DNA from: DASYYE01 sp035946955 | GTDB taxonomy: Bacteria; Actinomycetota; Actinomycetes; Streptosporangiales; Streptosporangiaceae | Reading direction: 5' to 3' | Length of the DNA: 47,089 bases | Assembly: GCA_035946955.1 (NCBI GenBank) | Contig: DASYYE010000204.1 | Location: 1-47,089 of the forward strand | In this document: piece after piece, positions 32,160-40,884 of the stretch | How the letters are laid out: each line of letters opens with the position of its first letter | Numbering within the stretch: position 1 is the first letter of the stretch | Notes under the pieces: model-generated | Databases searched by the model: none | What the model saw: the letters and a program-made list of their open reading frames with translations, nothing else | What the model was told of the DNA's origin: nothing | Translations under genes and position numbers: made by a program

Positions 32160-32933
32160 ATGCAGTTCACACTCTCCCCTGGCAGGCGCGCGGTCGCGGC
32201 AGGCGTAGTGGCCGCGGGCTTGCTGATCGGGGCTTTCATGCTGGGGACAGGCCAGGGGGACGCGGCCACAGCCCAGTTGTCTTCATCGCAGGGCACTACA
32301 CCGGCGTCCGCCTCCGCCCGGATCACCGTCACCGGGACCGGCTCGGTATCGGGCACGCCCAACCAGTTGCTGCTGTCGATGGGAGTGCAGACCAATGGCT
32401 CGTCAGTCAGTGGCGCGCTCCGCGGTGCCAACCAGGCCGTGCAGGCAGTCACCCGCGCCCTTGAGGGCAGCGGGGTCAAGGCGGCCGACATCCAGACCTC
32501 CGGCCTGTCGATCTACCCGAACTACAGCAATTCCGGGGCTCCCCAGAGCTACAGCGTCAGCGAGTCCGTCTCGGTGACCCTGCGCGACCTCGCAACGGCT
32601 GGCACTGAGATCAGCGAGGCCGTACGGGCCGGGGGCAATGCCACGACGGTGGATGGCGTCTCGCTGAACCTCACCGACACCGGCAGCTTGCTGGCCGCCG
32701 CCCGGGCCAAGGCAGTCGACGACGCAAAGGCCAAGGCGAACGCGTACGCCAATGCGCTGGGCAAGCCGCTGGGCCCGGTGGTCAGCCTGTCAGAGTCCGC
32801 CCCCTCGCAGCCCTTCCCCGTGTTCGAGAACGCACCGTTGGCAGCGGGGGCCAGCCTCGCCAGGCCCGTCCCGGTCCACCCTGGCAGCCAGCAGGTGAGC
32901 GTGACAGTCACCGCCGTGTTCGCGCTCGGCTAG
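32160..32933 (+). CDS. Secreted SIMPL/DUF541 domain protein
   Basis: ATG 32160 has GGGAG 8 bases upstream. The open frame reaches back to 31434 but is not coding there. The 257-residue protein has a Sec signal or anchor helix at about residues 10-36, followed by a SIMPL domain: I-T-V-T-G-T-G-S-V-S-G-T-P-N, then D-I-Q-T-S-G-L-S-I-Y-P-N-Y, and A-R-A-K-A-V-D-D-A-K-A-K-A near residue 180. DUF541 proteins form oligomers at the periplasm or cell surface, and some relate to oxidative stress. The function here is unknown. Confidence 0.88.
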   Translation: MQFTLSPGRRAVAAGVVAAGLLIGAFMLGTGQGDAATAQLSSSQGTTPASASARITVTGTGSVSGTPNQLLLSMGVQTNGSSVSGALRGANQAVQAVTRALEGSGVKAADIQTSGLSIYPNYSNSGAPQSYSVSESVSVTLRDLATAGTEISEAVRAGGNATTVDGVSLNLTDTGSLLAAARAKAVDDAKAKANAYANALGKPLGPVVSLSESAPSQPFPVFENAPLAAGASLARPVPVHPGSQQVSVTVTAVFALG

Positions 32934-33085
32934 ACCGGGCCGGGTGTCACCGGAGCAGGGCGGCAGCCCACCCGATGCGAAGTCACCCCACCGGGGACCA
33001 GGACTAGGGGCCTGTATGGAAGCGATGACGGCGGACCACGACGTATGGTCGCCGGAAGGCAATCCCGGTCCTGAGGAGTGTTCAG

Positions 33086-33613
33086 ATGGCGGGTCTGATG
33101 CTCGCACGCACCGATGTGGGCAACCCCCAGGCCGTGGCCCGGCCCTCGGCTCGCAACCGCTCCCGGGTGGTGCCCCGGGGACTGCGTATAGCCACTGTAT
33201 GCGCGGTGGGCGCGGTCACGGGCATGCTTCCCATGGGGCTGTTGGGCACCGTTGCGGCGCAGGCGGCCACGCCTGCGCCGCGCACCCTGACCAGTAGCTG
33301 GACCGCTCTGTCGGTACAGAACGGCTGGTCCAACTCACCGTTCGGCACCTCCGCCGCCGCGGTGCGCACCATCTCGGGCATCGTCCACCTCAAGGGCGCC
33401 ATCGCCACGACCGGCACCAACCCGGTCCCGTTCACCCTGCCAGCAGCGTTCCGCCCAGCCAGCCCGGTGTTCGTGCCGGTGGGCCTGTGCAACGCCACCA
33501 ACGGGCGGCTGCAGATCGGACCGACCGGTGTGGTCACCGTCCAGGCCGAGGGCGGGGCGTTCAGCAATGCCGCGTGCTCCACCTCACTCGACGGTGTCTC
33601 ATTCGCACCCTGA
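33086..33613 (+). CDS. Small secreted protein with a tail-fibre-like beta domain
   Basis: GAGGAG lies 8 bases before the ATG. The 175-residue protein has a long signal peptide (basic start, hydrophobic core at about 36-56, cleavage near A-Q-A-A) and then a beta-rich domain: W-S-N-S-P-F-G, I-S-G-I-V-H-L-K-G-A-I, F-T-L-P-A-A-F-R-P-A and L-Q-I-G-P-T-G-V-V-T-V. This order (G-x-V-H-L-x-G, F-x-L-P-x-x-x-R-P) recalls a small domain at the ends of phage tail fibres and some actinobacterial secreted proteins. A binding or structural role is likely. Two Cys may form a disulphide. Confidence 0.65.
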   Translation: MAGLMLARTDVGNPQAVARPSARNRSRVVPRGLRIATVCAVGAVTGMLPMGLLGTVAAQAATPAPRTLTSSWTALSVQNGWSNSPFGTSAAAVRTISGIVHLKGAIATTGTNPVPFTLPAAFRPASPVFVPVGLCNATNGRLQIGPTGVVTVQAEGGAFSNAACSTSLDGVSFAP

Positions 33614-33649
33614 CACCGCCTGCGGCAAAGGCCGCTGCAGCCCGGCGCG

Positions 33650-34552
33650 CTACCTGGTGTACAGCGACTGGATGGCGAGGGCCGCGCTCGCCCCGATGGC
33701 GTGGTTGATCTGGTGTTCGTTGACGCCCGGCTGGTGTGCGCGGGTGAACACGGCCGCCACGTAGCGGCGGCCGTCGGGGTATTCGATGACACCGGCTTCG
33801 TTGCGGATGATGCCGGCCAGGCTTCCGGTCTTGGCAGCGATCTTGACGCTGCGGGTGAATCCCATTGCCAGGCGGTTGCGGGTGAGCTGGGCCGCCATCA
33901 GCTGGCGTACCTGGGCGCACGCACTGGGCGGCCCTGCCTCGTCCCGCCAGATCAGGCTCAGCAGCGTGGCCGTCTCGGCGGCGGTGGTGCGCGTGGTCTG
34001 GCCTGGCTGCAGTGCCCGGACCCGGGGGAGCAGCTTGTCAATCCGGGCGGCATCGCGGGGTGAACTGCTGTTCACCCGCATCAGCTCGGCCCATCCGGTG
34101 AACCCCAGATCCTGGCCGATCGAGTCGAGCATGTCCCGGAAGGGCGTCGGGACCACGGTCTGGTGCAGGCCGAGTGAGCGCAGAATGACATGCACCGCGT
34201 CCAGGCCCACCAGGTCGATCAGGACATCGGTGGCCGCGTTGTCACTGACCACCATCATCATCCGGGCCAGGTCCCGGACCGAGACCTCGACGTCGTCGTC
34301 GAACGTGGAGAACCCGGTTGGCCCCACCGTGCGGTCAGCCGCACAGACCCTGACCCGCTCCCGCAGGTCGAGCCGTCCCAGGTGAGCTTGCCGGAACACC
34401 TCGAGCGCGACCGCGATCTTGGCCACCGACGCGGACACCACCAGGTCCTCGGCGTCGAGGGTGACTGCCCCCGGGCCGTGGACCTCCCGCACGCACAGCC
34501 AGCCCTGGCAGCCAACATCGGCGAACACCTTGGCTATTGCGGCCTTTTCCAC
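33650..34552 (-). CDS. Class A beta-lactamase-like serine hydrolase
   Basis: The protein shows all three penicillin-recognition motifs: S-V-A-K with Ser42, V-S-D-N-A-A-T, and A-K-T-G-S-L-A-G. From GTG 34552 it has 300 residues. The frame continues to ATG 34651, but the extra codons have poor third-position GC and would overlap a palindrome, so they are probably leader DNA. No ribosome binding site is clear at either start. There is no signal peptide, unlike true secreted beta-lactamases. It may be a cytoplasmic esterase or DD-peptidase relative. The gene is divergent from the GH2 gene. Confidence 0.8.
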   Translation of the reverse strand: MEKAAIAKVFADVGCQGWLCVREVHGPGAVTLDAEDLVVSASVAKIAVALEVFRQAHLGRLDLRERVRVCAADRTVGPTGFSTFDDDVEVSVRDLARMMMVVSDNAATDVLIDLVGLDAVHVILRSLGLHQTVVPTPFRDMLDSIGQDLGFTGWAELMRVNSSSPRDAARIDKLLPRVRALQPGQTTRTTAAETATLLSLIWRDEAGPPSACAQVRQLMAAQLTRNRLAMGFTRSVKIAAKTGSLAGIIRNEAGVIEYPDGRRYVAAVFTRAHQPGVNEHQINHAIGASAALAIQSLYTR

Positions 34553-34650
34553 GGTTTGAGTCTGGCAGCCAGTCCCGTACGAAAGACACCAGGTTCGAGA
34601 TGAAAGCTCCGGGTTCGGGGCTTCCGTCCGTCGGCCTGGGCTGTTTAGCA

Positions 34651-34667
34651 TTAGGAAGCTTTCCTAA
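34651..34667. promoter_or_regulatory. Palindromic operator between the hydrolase and GH2 genes
   Basis: TTAGGAAGCTTTCCTAA has perfect 7-bp arms around GCT. It lies in the divergent gap, about 100 bp from the hydrolase start and 120 bp from the GH2 start. From memory, similar TTAGGAAA-type palindromes precede secreted carbohydrate-enzyme genes in actinobacteria. The regulator is not identified here. Confidence 0.55.
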
Positions 34668-34786
34668 CCAACCGGGCTGTGCTTGGACCGGGCTGCCCAG
34701 ACCCGGGGACCGGGTGTGCGTCACCGGGACCGGGACGGTGCCCGTACCGGCCTCCCCGGAAACTGGACCGCAGCCAGGAGGCCAGC

Positions 34787-37700
34787 GTGTTAAGACACCC
34801 GCGCATGTCGACCACCGCAGGCGGGCTGCTCGCCCTCGCAGCCCTGGCTCTCTCCCCCGCCACCGCAACAGCCGCCACGGCCGCGCGCACCGGGGCGGCA
34901 CAGCCCGGTATCCGCGCAGGGACCAGCATGACCGCCATGACGGCAGCGGCCGAAGCCCGCGCCATGTTCAGTGTGCACAGCGCCAGTGCGGTGGGCAGGT
35001 ACGGGCTACAGCCAGGCATGTCCACAGTGGGCCTGCGTGGGTGGCGGGTGCAGAGCACCGCCCCGACCACCAACTGGACCACCGGGACTGGCGCGACCCA
35101 GTCCGGCGATGTGGTCTCCACGCCAGGGTTCAGCACGGCCGGCTGGCTGCCAGTCAAACCCGACGACGCGGGTGCGGCCGGCACCGAAGCCGAGGCGCTG
35201 CTGCAGAACGGCGTCTGCCCGGACGACCCCGGCCTGCAGCCGGTCAACCAGGAGACCGACAGCCCCAGCAGCGTGTTCTTCTCGGACAACATGCAACTGT
35301 GCTTCGGCCCGCCGATGACCAACCCCGGACCCGACACCGACCCGCTGTTCGACGTGCCGTGGTGGTTCCGCACCGACTTCTCCGCCAGCCTGTGGCGCGG
35401 GCAGGATGCCAAGCTGGTCATCAACGGTGTGGTCGGGCAGGCCGACGTCTGGGTCAACGGCACTGAGGTCGCGACCGAGGCCACCGTCCTGGGCGACTAC
35501 ACCAGCTACGCCTTTGACATCACGGACCTGCTCAGACACGGCACCAACTCACTCGCGCTCGAGCTGTACCCGAACAGCCCGAACTCCATGTTCACCCTCG
35601 ACGACGTGGACTGGAACCAGATACCGCCCGACAACAACACCGGCATCCAGTTCCCAGTGCAACTGCACGTGGCAGGCCCGCTGGGCATCTCCAACACCTA
35701 CGTGACCCAGAACGACGCGCCCGACATGAGCAGTGCGGCCCTGACCGTACACGCCGACGTGACGAACAACACCGGTACCTTCCAGACCGGCACGGTCTTC
35801 GCGCGGATCAGCCCACCGGGCGGGCAGGATGCCATCGACGTGTCCCAGCAGCTGAGCATGGCACCGGGGGCGTCGCGGACAGTGACCTTCAGCCCGGGCG
35901 TGTACAGCCAGCTGGTGATCCACCACCCGCAGCTGTGGTGGCCCTACCAGATGGGCGGCCAGCCGATGTACCGGCTGCAGGCCGGCGTTGCGGCCGACGG
36001 CGGCCCGTCGGACACGGCCCCGCCAGCGGACTTCGGCATCCGCTCGGTGACCACCTACCTGACCCGGCCGACCGTGCTGGCCCCCGAGGGCGTGCGGGTG
36101 TTCGAGGTCAATGGCGTGCCGTTCGACTTCCGGGCAGGGGGCTGGTCGGAGAACCTGTTCCTGCACTACTCCGCCTCCGACCTGGCCAACCAGATCACGC
36201 TGATCAAGAGCATGGGCCTGGACGGCATCCGCACCGAGGGCAAGCAGATGCCGCAGGGCTTCTACGACCAGATGGACCGGGCCGGGATCCTGGTCGACGC
36301 CGGGTTCCAGTGCTGCGACAAGTGGCAGCCGTCCTTCAGCGGCAACGGCGTGACCTCGCAGGACTACCACGTGATGTACGAGTCGTCGCTCACGATCGGC
36401 CAGCAGCTGCGCGACCACCCCAGCGTGGCGAACTTCAGCTGGAGCGACAACAACCCGATCAACGAGCAGGAGACCGCCTCGCTGGCCGGGTTCTCCCAGT
36501 CCGGCTTCCAGGAGCCGATCATCTCCTCGGCCGAGTACAACTCCAGCGGCATCCTCGGACCATCCGGTGAGAAGGAAGGGCCCTACGACTGGGTGCCGCC
36601 GGCCTACTGGTACGACACCACTCACTCCAGCAACAACGCCAACGACTTCGACTCGACGCTCACGAACGTGGGTGGGGCGTGGGGGTTCGACAGCGAGCAG
36701 AGCGCCGGTGACACGGTGCCCACGATGGACTCGGCCAACCGGTTCCTGTCCGCCGCCGACGAGGCGACGCTGTGGCAGCAGCCCGACGCACACCAGTACC
36801 ACACGAACTACGAGTCAACCGATGGCACACACTCCGGGTACGACTTCGGCACGCTGGACAACCTCGACACCGCGGTCGCGGCCCGCTACGGCCAGTGGAA
36901 CGGCCTGTCCTCCTACGTCGAGGAGGCCCAGCTCCAGAACTACGAGGACACCCGCGCCCAGTTCGAGGCGTACCTCGCGCACTGGAACAACCAGACCCCC
37001 TCGACCGGCACCGACTACTGGCAGCTCAACAAGGGCTGGCCGACGCTGCTGTGGGACCTGTACAACTACGACTACGACCAGGCGGGCAGCTACTTCGGCG
37101 CCAAGAAGGCCAATGAGAGCCTGCACGTCCTCTACACCTACGACACCGGCGGCGTCACGGTCGACAACCTGACCGGCACTCCCCAGCCGGGCCTCAGCGT
37201 CCAGTCGCGGGTCTACGCCCTCGACGGCACCGTGCTCGACCAGCAGGCCACCACACACCCGATCACGCTCTCCCCCCAGCAGGTCGACACCGGGGTGCTG
37301 ACCCCGCATGTGCCAGCGGCCACCACCCCACCCACACCGGCCCAGACCTACTTCGTCGAACTCATCCTGCGCCAGCACGGCACAGTCGTGGACCGCAATG
37401 TCTACTGGCTGTCCACCCAGGCCGACGTGCTCGACTGGGGTCTCACCGAGGGCCAGCCACAGGCCAACGGCGGCACCCCGCTGACGCAGTACGCCGACAT
37501 GACCGCGCTGCAGGGCCTGCCGGGCGAGCCCGTCCAGGTGGTGGCCGCCACCGGCCACCAGCCAGGCCCGAACGGCGACAACCTGGTCACCAACGTCACC
37601 ATCACCAACCCGTCCAGTAATCACGCGGTGGCCTTCTTCCTGCGGGCCGACGTCCGGCGCGGGGATCCCAGCGGCAACCCCCAGCCTGGTGACAACCAGG

Positions 37701-40240
37701 TGCTGCCGATCACCTGGAGCGACAACGACATCACGTTGTGGCCAGGTGAGTCGCAGACCCTGACGGCGCACTACCGGTCCTCAGCGCTGGCCGGCGCGAC
37801 CCCCGTGGTCAGCCTCTACGGCTCGAACGTGCCGGACACCACGGTCCCGGCGGTGCAGACCCCGGCCGCGGCAGCCGCGCAGCAGGCCGCGTCCGCTGCG
37901 CCAGGGGTGGCCCACTTCGGCCAGGCCAATGGCACCGCACACACCCCCGGAACCGCCCGGCCCGGCATTGGCGCCCACCCTGGCACCGCCGCAGCGCCCG
38001 GCACCCGCCGTACCGGCCCTCCGGCCCCGGCGTGGACGGTCACCTCGGTGGCCAACTCCCCCACATCCACGCCATCGACCAGCTTCACCCAGGGCGACAA
38101 CGCCGACACCTACACCCTGACCGCGACCAACTCCGGCAACGCGCCCACCGACGGGACCACACCTGTCACCCTCACCGACATCCTCGACCCAAACCTCGTG
38201 CTCGTGTCGGCCAGCGGGACAGGCTGGTCCTGCGACACCTCGAACAACCCGACGATCACCTGCACCAGCAACGGCGGGGCCGGGGGCGGCCCAGCCGTGC
38301 TGGCACCGGGCCAGTCCTACCCGCCGGTCACCGTCACCGTGCAGGTACTGCCGGGGACCGGGTTCGGCAACCAGGACTCGACTGACGGGATCCACGTCAC
38401 CAATGCCGCGTTCGTGGCCGGCGGCGACCCTGCCAACCCCGCCACCTCGCTCGCCAGCCCGACCCCCATCGTGGGCATGCCCGACCTGACCGTGGATGAC
38501 GCGATGAACGGCGCCATCCGCCAGGGCGACACCGGCGACCAGTACGAGGTCACCGTGCAGAACGTAGGCGCGGCACCAACCGACGGCTCGGCCACCGACC
38601 CCATCACCGCCACGATCACCGGGCTCCCGGCCGGGGAAACCATTCAGGCGCTGTACGGCAGTGGCTGGACCTGCAACCTCGGTGCCATCACCACGCCACA
38701 GCCGGAACCCGCTGACACCTGCTACCGCAGCGATGTGCTCCCAGGCGAGAACGGCCAGGAGCCGCCGGTCACCGAAATCGTGTCTGTGGCAGGCAACGCA
38801 CCCAGCCCGGTGCCGCAGCCGCAGCAGACGATCCAGGTCTCTGGCGGCGGCATGCCGGCTCCACCCACGGTGGTCGGCCAGAACTCGTTCATCCAGCAGG
38901 CCGCGGACCTGAATGCCGCCAGCAGCCACACCGGCGACTTCACCCAGGGCGACCAGGCCGACACCTACACCCTGGCGGTCTCCAACGTGGACGGGCCGAA
39001 CGCGCCCACGGCCGGCGGGCCATCGGCCGGGCTCGTCACCCTGACCGACAGCCTGCCATGGGGCCTGACCGCCACGGCCATGTCCGGCACGGGCTGGACA
39101 TGCGCTGTCGCCTCGGTCACGTGCTACCGCACCGACTCGCTGGCAGCAGGTTCGTCCTACCCGCAGGTCGCGCTCACCGTCTCCGTCGCCGCCAATGCCC
39201 CAGCATCGCTGACCAACACGGTCACGGTCGCGGGCGGCGGCATGACCACCGGCGCCAACTCCTCGACCTCGGCAGGCGGGCAGACCGGCACCGACCCCAC
39301 CACGGTCAACCAGACGGGACCCGCGGGCACGCCACCCCCGCCGAACCCGCCGACCCTGGTAGTGGCCTCCACCCACGCAGGCAGCTTCGCGCAGGGCAGC
39401 GAGTCAGGTACCTACACCCTGACCGCTTCCGACCGGGCAGGCGCGGGCCCGGTGTCGGGCATGGTGACCCTGACCGACACACTGCCGCCCGGGCTGACGC
39501 CGGTGCGCATGTCCGGCACCGGCTGGTCATGCTCGCTGGCCCCACCGACGCTGCCGCCGGTGTCGTTCTCACGTCACAATGCGACACCGAACACCTACGA
39601 GCCCCAGCCCACCTGCTTCCGCTTCGGCTCGCTGGCACCAGGTACGGCTTATCCCCCGGTCACCCTGCATGTGGCCGTGGCTGACAACACCCAGCCGTCC
39701 GTCACGAACTCGGTGTCCGTGTCCGGTGGCGGAGCGGCGAGCCCAGCAACGGCATCCGACCCGACCACGGTCGGCCAAGTGCCCGCGCTGGTGGTCTCCG
39801 CTTACCCCACACAGGGCGGCACGGTCTACGCACCGTTCATCCGGGGACGCCGGGGAAACGACGCGTACCACATCACGGTGGCCAATGACGGCTTCGCGCC
39901 GACGAGTGGGCCTGTCCTGTTCCAGGTGCACCTGCCTGCCGGCCTGACGCCGCTGTCGGTGTCAGCGGGGCCGGACTGGTCATGCGTGCTGGCTACGGTC
40001 ACGTGCACCACCCGGCAGGGGGTCACGCTCGCGGCGGGGCAGCAGGACCAGGTCACCGTCGCGGTCGCGGTGGCCGCTGATGCGCCACCCAGCGCCGAGA
40101 CCCCGATGCGTGCCTGGGGGGGCGGCGAAGTCCCAGCGGCGGGCCTGGACCTCACCAATGACTACAGCACGGTCACCAACGGAGGCGAGTTCACGGAGCC
40201 GGCCTACATCGCCCCAGCGGCGGGAAAGGGCCACCCATAG
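34787..40240 (+). CDS. Secreted GH2 exo-beta-glucosaminidase-like enzyme with five DUF11-type repeats
   Basis: GTG 34787 has GGAGG 5 bases upstream. Codon 2 is the rare TTA. The 1,817-residue protein has a signal peptide ending at A-T-A-A near residue 26, then a GH2 enzyme: sugar-binding domain (W-W-F-R-T-D-F, D-V-W-V-N-G-T-E-V), immunoglobulin-like domain, and TIM barrel with V-N-G-V-P-F-D-F-R-A-G-G-W and the nucleophile-type Glu637 in G-F-D-S-E-Q-S-A-G. The order and phrases match CsxA-type exo-beta-D-glucosaminidases, which act on chitosan oligomers. From about residue 1080 come five repeats of 110-150 residues (F-T-Q-G-D-N-A-D-T-Y-T-L-T, later T-G-W-S-C), each a DUF11-like beta domain, probably a surface stalk. 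No LPxTG or membrane anchor is seen at the C-terminus. Confidence 0.85.
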   Translation: MLRHPRMSTTAGGLLALAALALSPATATAATAARTGAAQPGIRAGTSMTAMTAAAEARAMFSVHSASAVGRYGLQPGMSTVGLRGWRVQSTAPTTNWTTGTGATQSGDVVSTPGFSTAGWLPVKPDDAGAAGTEAEALLQNGVCPDDPGLQPVNQETDSPSSVFFSDNMQLCFGPPMTNPGPDTDPLFDVPWWFRTDFSASLWRGQDAKLVINGVVGQADVWVNGTEVATEATVLGDYTSYAFDITDLLRHGTNSLALELYPNSPNSMFTLDDVDWNQIPPDNNTGIQFPVQLHVAGPLGISNTYVTQNDAPDMSSAALTVHADVTNNTGTFQTGTVFARISPPGGQDAIDVSQQLSMAPGASRTVTFSPGVYSQLVIHHPQLWWPYQMGGQPMYRLQAGVAADGGPSDTAPPADFGIRSVTTYLTRPTVLAPEGVRVFEVNGVPFDFRAGGWSENLFLHYSASDLANQITLIKSMGLDGIRTEGKQMPQGFYDQMDRAGILVDAGFQCCDKWQPSFSGNGVTSQDYHVMYESSLTIGQQLRDHPSVANFSWSDNNPINEQETASLAGFSQSGFQEPIISSAEYNSSGILGPSGEKEGPYDWVPPAYWYDTTHSSNNANDFDSTLTNVGGAWGFDSEQSAGDTVPTMDSANRFLSAADEATLWQQPDAHQYHTNYESTDGTHSGYDFGTLDNLDTAVAARYGQWNGLSSYVEEAQLQNYEDTRAQFEAYLAHWNNQTPSTGTDYWQLNKGWPTLLWDLYNYDYDQAGSYFGAKKANESLHVLYTYDTGGVTVDNLTGTPQPGLSVQSRVYALDGTVLDQQATTHPITLSPQQVDTGVLTPHVPAATTPPTPAQTYFVELILRQHGTVVDRNVYWLSTQADVLDWGLTEGQPQANGGTPLTQYADMTALQGLPGEPVQVVAATGHQPGPNGDNLVTNVTITNPSSNHAVAFFLRADVRRGDPSGNPQPGDNQVLPITWSDNDITLWPGESQTLTAHYRSSALAGATPVVSLYGSNVPDTTVPAVQTPAAAAAQQAASAAPGVAHFGQANGTAHTPGTARPGIGAHPGTAAAPGTRRTGPPAPAWTVTSVANSPTSTPSTSFTQGDNADTYTLTATNSGNAPTDGTTPVTLTDILDPNLVLVSASGTGWSCDTSNNPTITCTSNGGAGGGPAVLAPGQSYPPVTVTVQVLPGTGFGNQDSTDGIHVTNAAFVAGGDPANPATSLASPTPIVGMPDLTVDDAMNGAIRQGDTGDQYEVTVQNVGAAPTDGSATDPITATITGLPAGETIQALYGSGWTCNLGAITTPQPEPADTCYRSDVLPGENGQEPPVTEIVSVAGNAPSPVPQPQQTIQVSGGGMPAPPTVVGQNSFIQQAADLNAASSHTGDFTQGDQADTYTLAVSNVDGPNAPTAGGPSAGLVTLTDSLPWGLTATAMSGTGWTCAVASVTCYRTDSLAAGSSYPQVALTVSVAANAPASLTNTVTVAGGGMTTGANSSTSAGGQTGTDPTTVNQTGPAGTPPPPNPPTLVVASTHAGSFAQGSESGTYTLTASDRAGAGPVSGMVTLTDTLPPGLTPVRMSGTGWSCSLAPPTLPPVSFSRHNATPNTYEPQPTCFRFGSLAPGTAYPPVTLHVAVADNTQPSVTNSVSVSGGGAASPATASDPTTVGQVPALVVSAYPTQGGTVYAPFIRGRRGNDAYHITVANDGFAPTSGPVLFQVHLPAGLTPLSVSAGPDWSCVLATVTCTTRQGVTLAAGQQDQVTVAVAVAADAPPSAETPMRAWGGGEVPAAGLDLTNDYSTVTNGGEFTEPAYIAPAAGKGHP
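38035..40150 (+). repeat. Five tandem DUF11-like coding repeats
   Basis: Five units inside the GH2 gene begin near 38089, 38509, 38938, 39388 and 39836 with (F/I)-x-Q-G-(D/S) or a related phrase. In four of them T-Y-T-L-type strands and G-(T/S)-G-W-(S/T)-C follow. Each unit keeps paired Cys (G-W-S-C...T-C/C-Y/C-F), suggesting one disulphide per domain. Confidence 0.7.
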
Positions 40241-40272
40241 GCGGGGTCGCCGTTACGGCAAGCACCCATACA

Positions 40273-40317
40273 GTCATTGGGCTGGACCGGCAGGAACTGC
40301 CGGTCCAGCCCAATGAC
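40273..40317 (+). terminator. 21-bp stem terminator after the GH2 gene
   Basis: Arms 40273-40293 and 40297-40317 are perfect complements around a GAA loop. The hairpin begins 32 bp past the GH2 stop. It is the longest perfect hairpin I noticed in the window. There is no strong T-run, but the stem alone should stop transcription. Confidence 0.8.
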
Positions 40318-40442
40318 TTCCGGTTACCGGCAGTTCGTCGGCAACTTGGCCGGTGAGCATCGCTGAGCCGCTGAGCAGGTGGTTAGCATGATCCAGTCGC
40401 TTGCCCCTGCTCTGGCGACACACGGACTGACGGGGTGTTCTC

Positions 40443-40745
40443 ATGAATCCAATGTCGTGTGCCGCATGCGGTGGTCACCCATCCGCCGACCACCTCACCC
40501 GGCGTGAGATCGAGGTGCTCCGGCTGGCGGCAACCGGTATGACGAGCACACAGATTGGCAGGGCACTGCATATCGGGACACGCACGGTAGAACAGCACGT
40601 CGCGAAAATGCTCCGGCGGGTGGGAGCCAACAGCCGCAGCGAGCTGATATCCCGGTGCTTTGCCGCAGGAATCCTGGAAGCAGGTTCATGGCCGCCACAG
40701 TGGTCCGGCCGCAACTGCCCAGCGGTGCCCCTGGTCATGGGCTGA
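40443..40745 (+). CDS. Single-domain LuxR-type HTH regulator
   Basis: This 100-residue protein consists almost only of a LuxR/NarL helix-turn-helix: L-T-R-R-E-I-E-V-L-R-L-A-A-T-G-M, then T-S-T-Q-I-G-R-A-L, then T-R-T-V-E-Q-H-V-A-K-M-L-R-R-V-G. No receiver or ligand-binding domain precedes it. Four Cys are present (two in the N-terminal C-A-A-C), which could bind a metal or sense redox. It stands alone between the GH2 terminator and a convergent GT4 gene. The target is unknown. Confidence 0.82.
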   Translation: MNPMSCAACGGHPSADHLTRREIEVLRLAATGMTSTQIGRALHIGTRTVEQHVAKMLRRVGANSRSELISRCFAAGILEAGSWPPQWSGRNCPAVPLVMG

Positions 40746-40884
40746 CGCTGGGCACGATGGTCCAGGTACCTCCGCTGAGCCGTTCCGCCAGAGTCAGCAC
40801 CGCCCCCGACTCTTCCACGCGACGGCCAACGGCCATGCAGGTGCCTGCGCCTGAGCATGAGACACCCATCAAACGTCAGGTCAC

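Noticed and set aside
30806..32464. 552-codon open frame on the plus strand
   Set aside because: It is antisense to the IS110 transposase and runs into a non-coding stretch, with no domain pattern.
37781..39376. 531-codon open frame on the minus strand, Gly/Arg/Val-rich
   Set aside because: It is antisense to the repeat part of the GH2 gene, and its low-complexity composition reflects the repeats.
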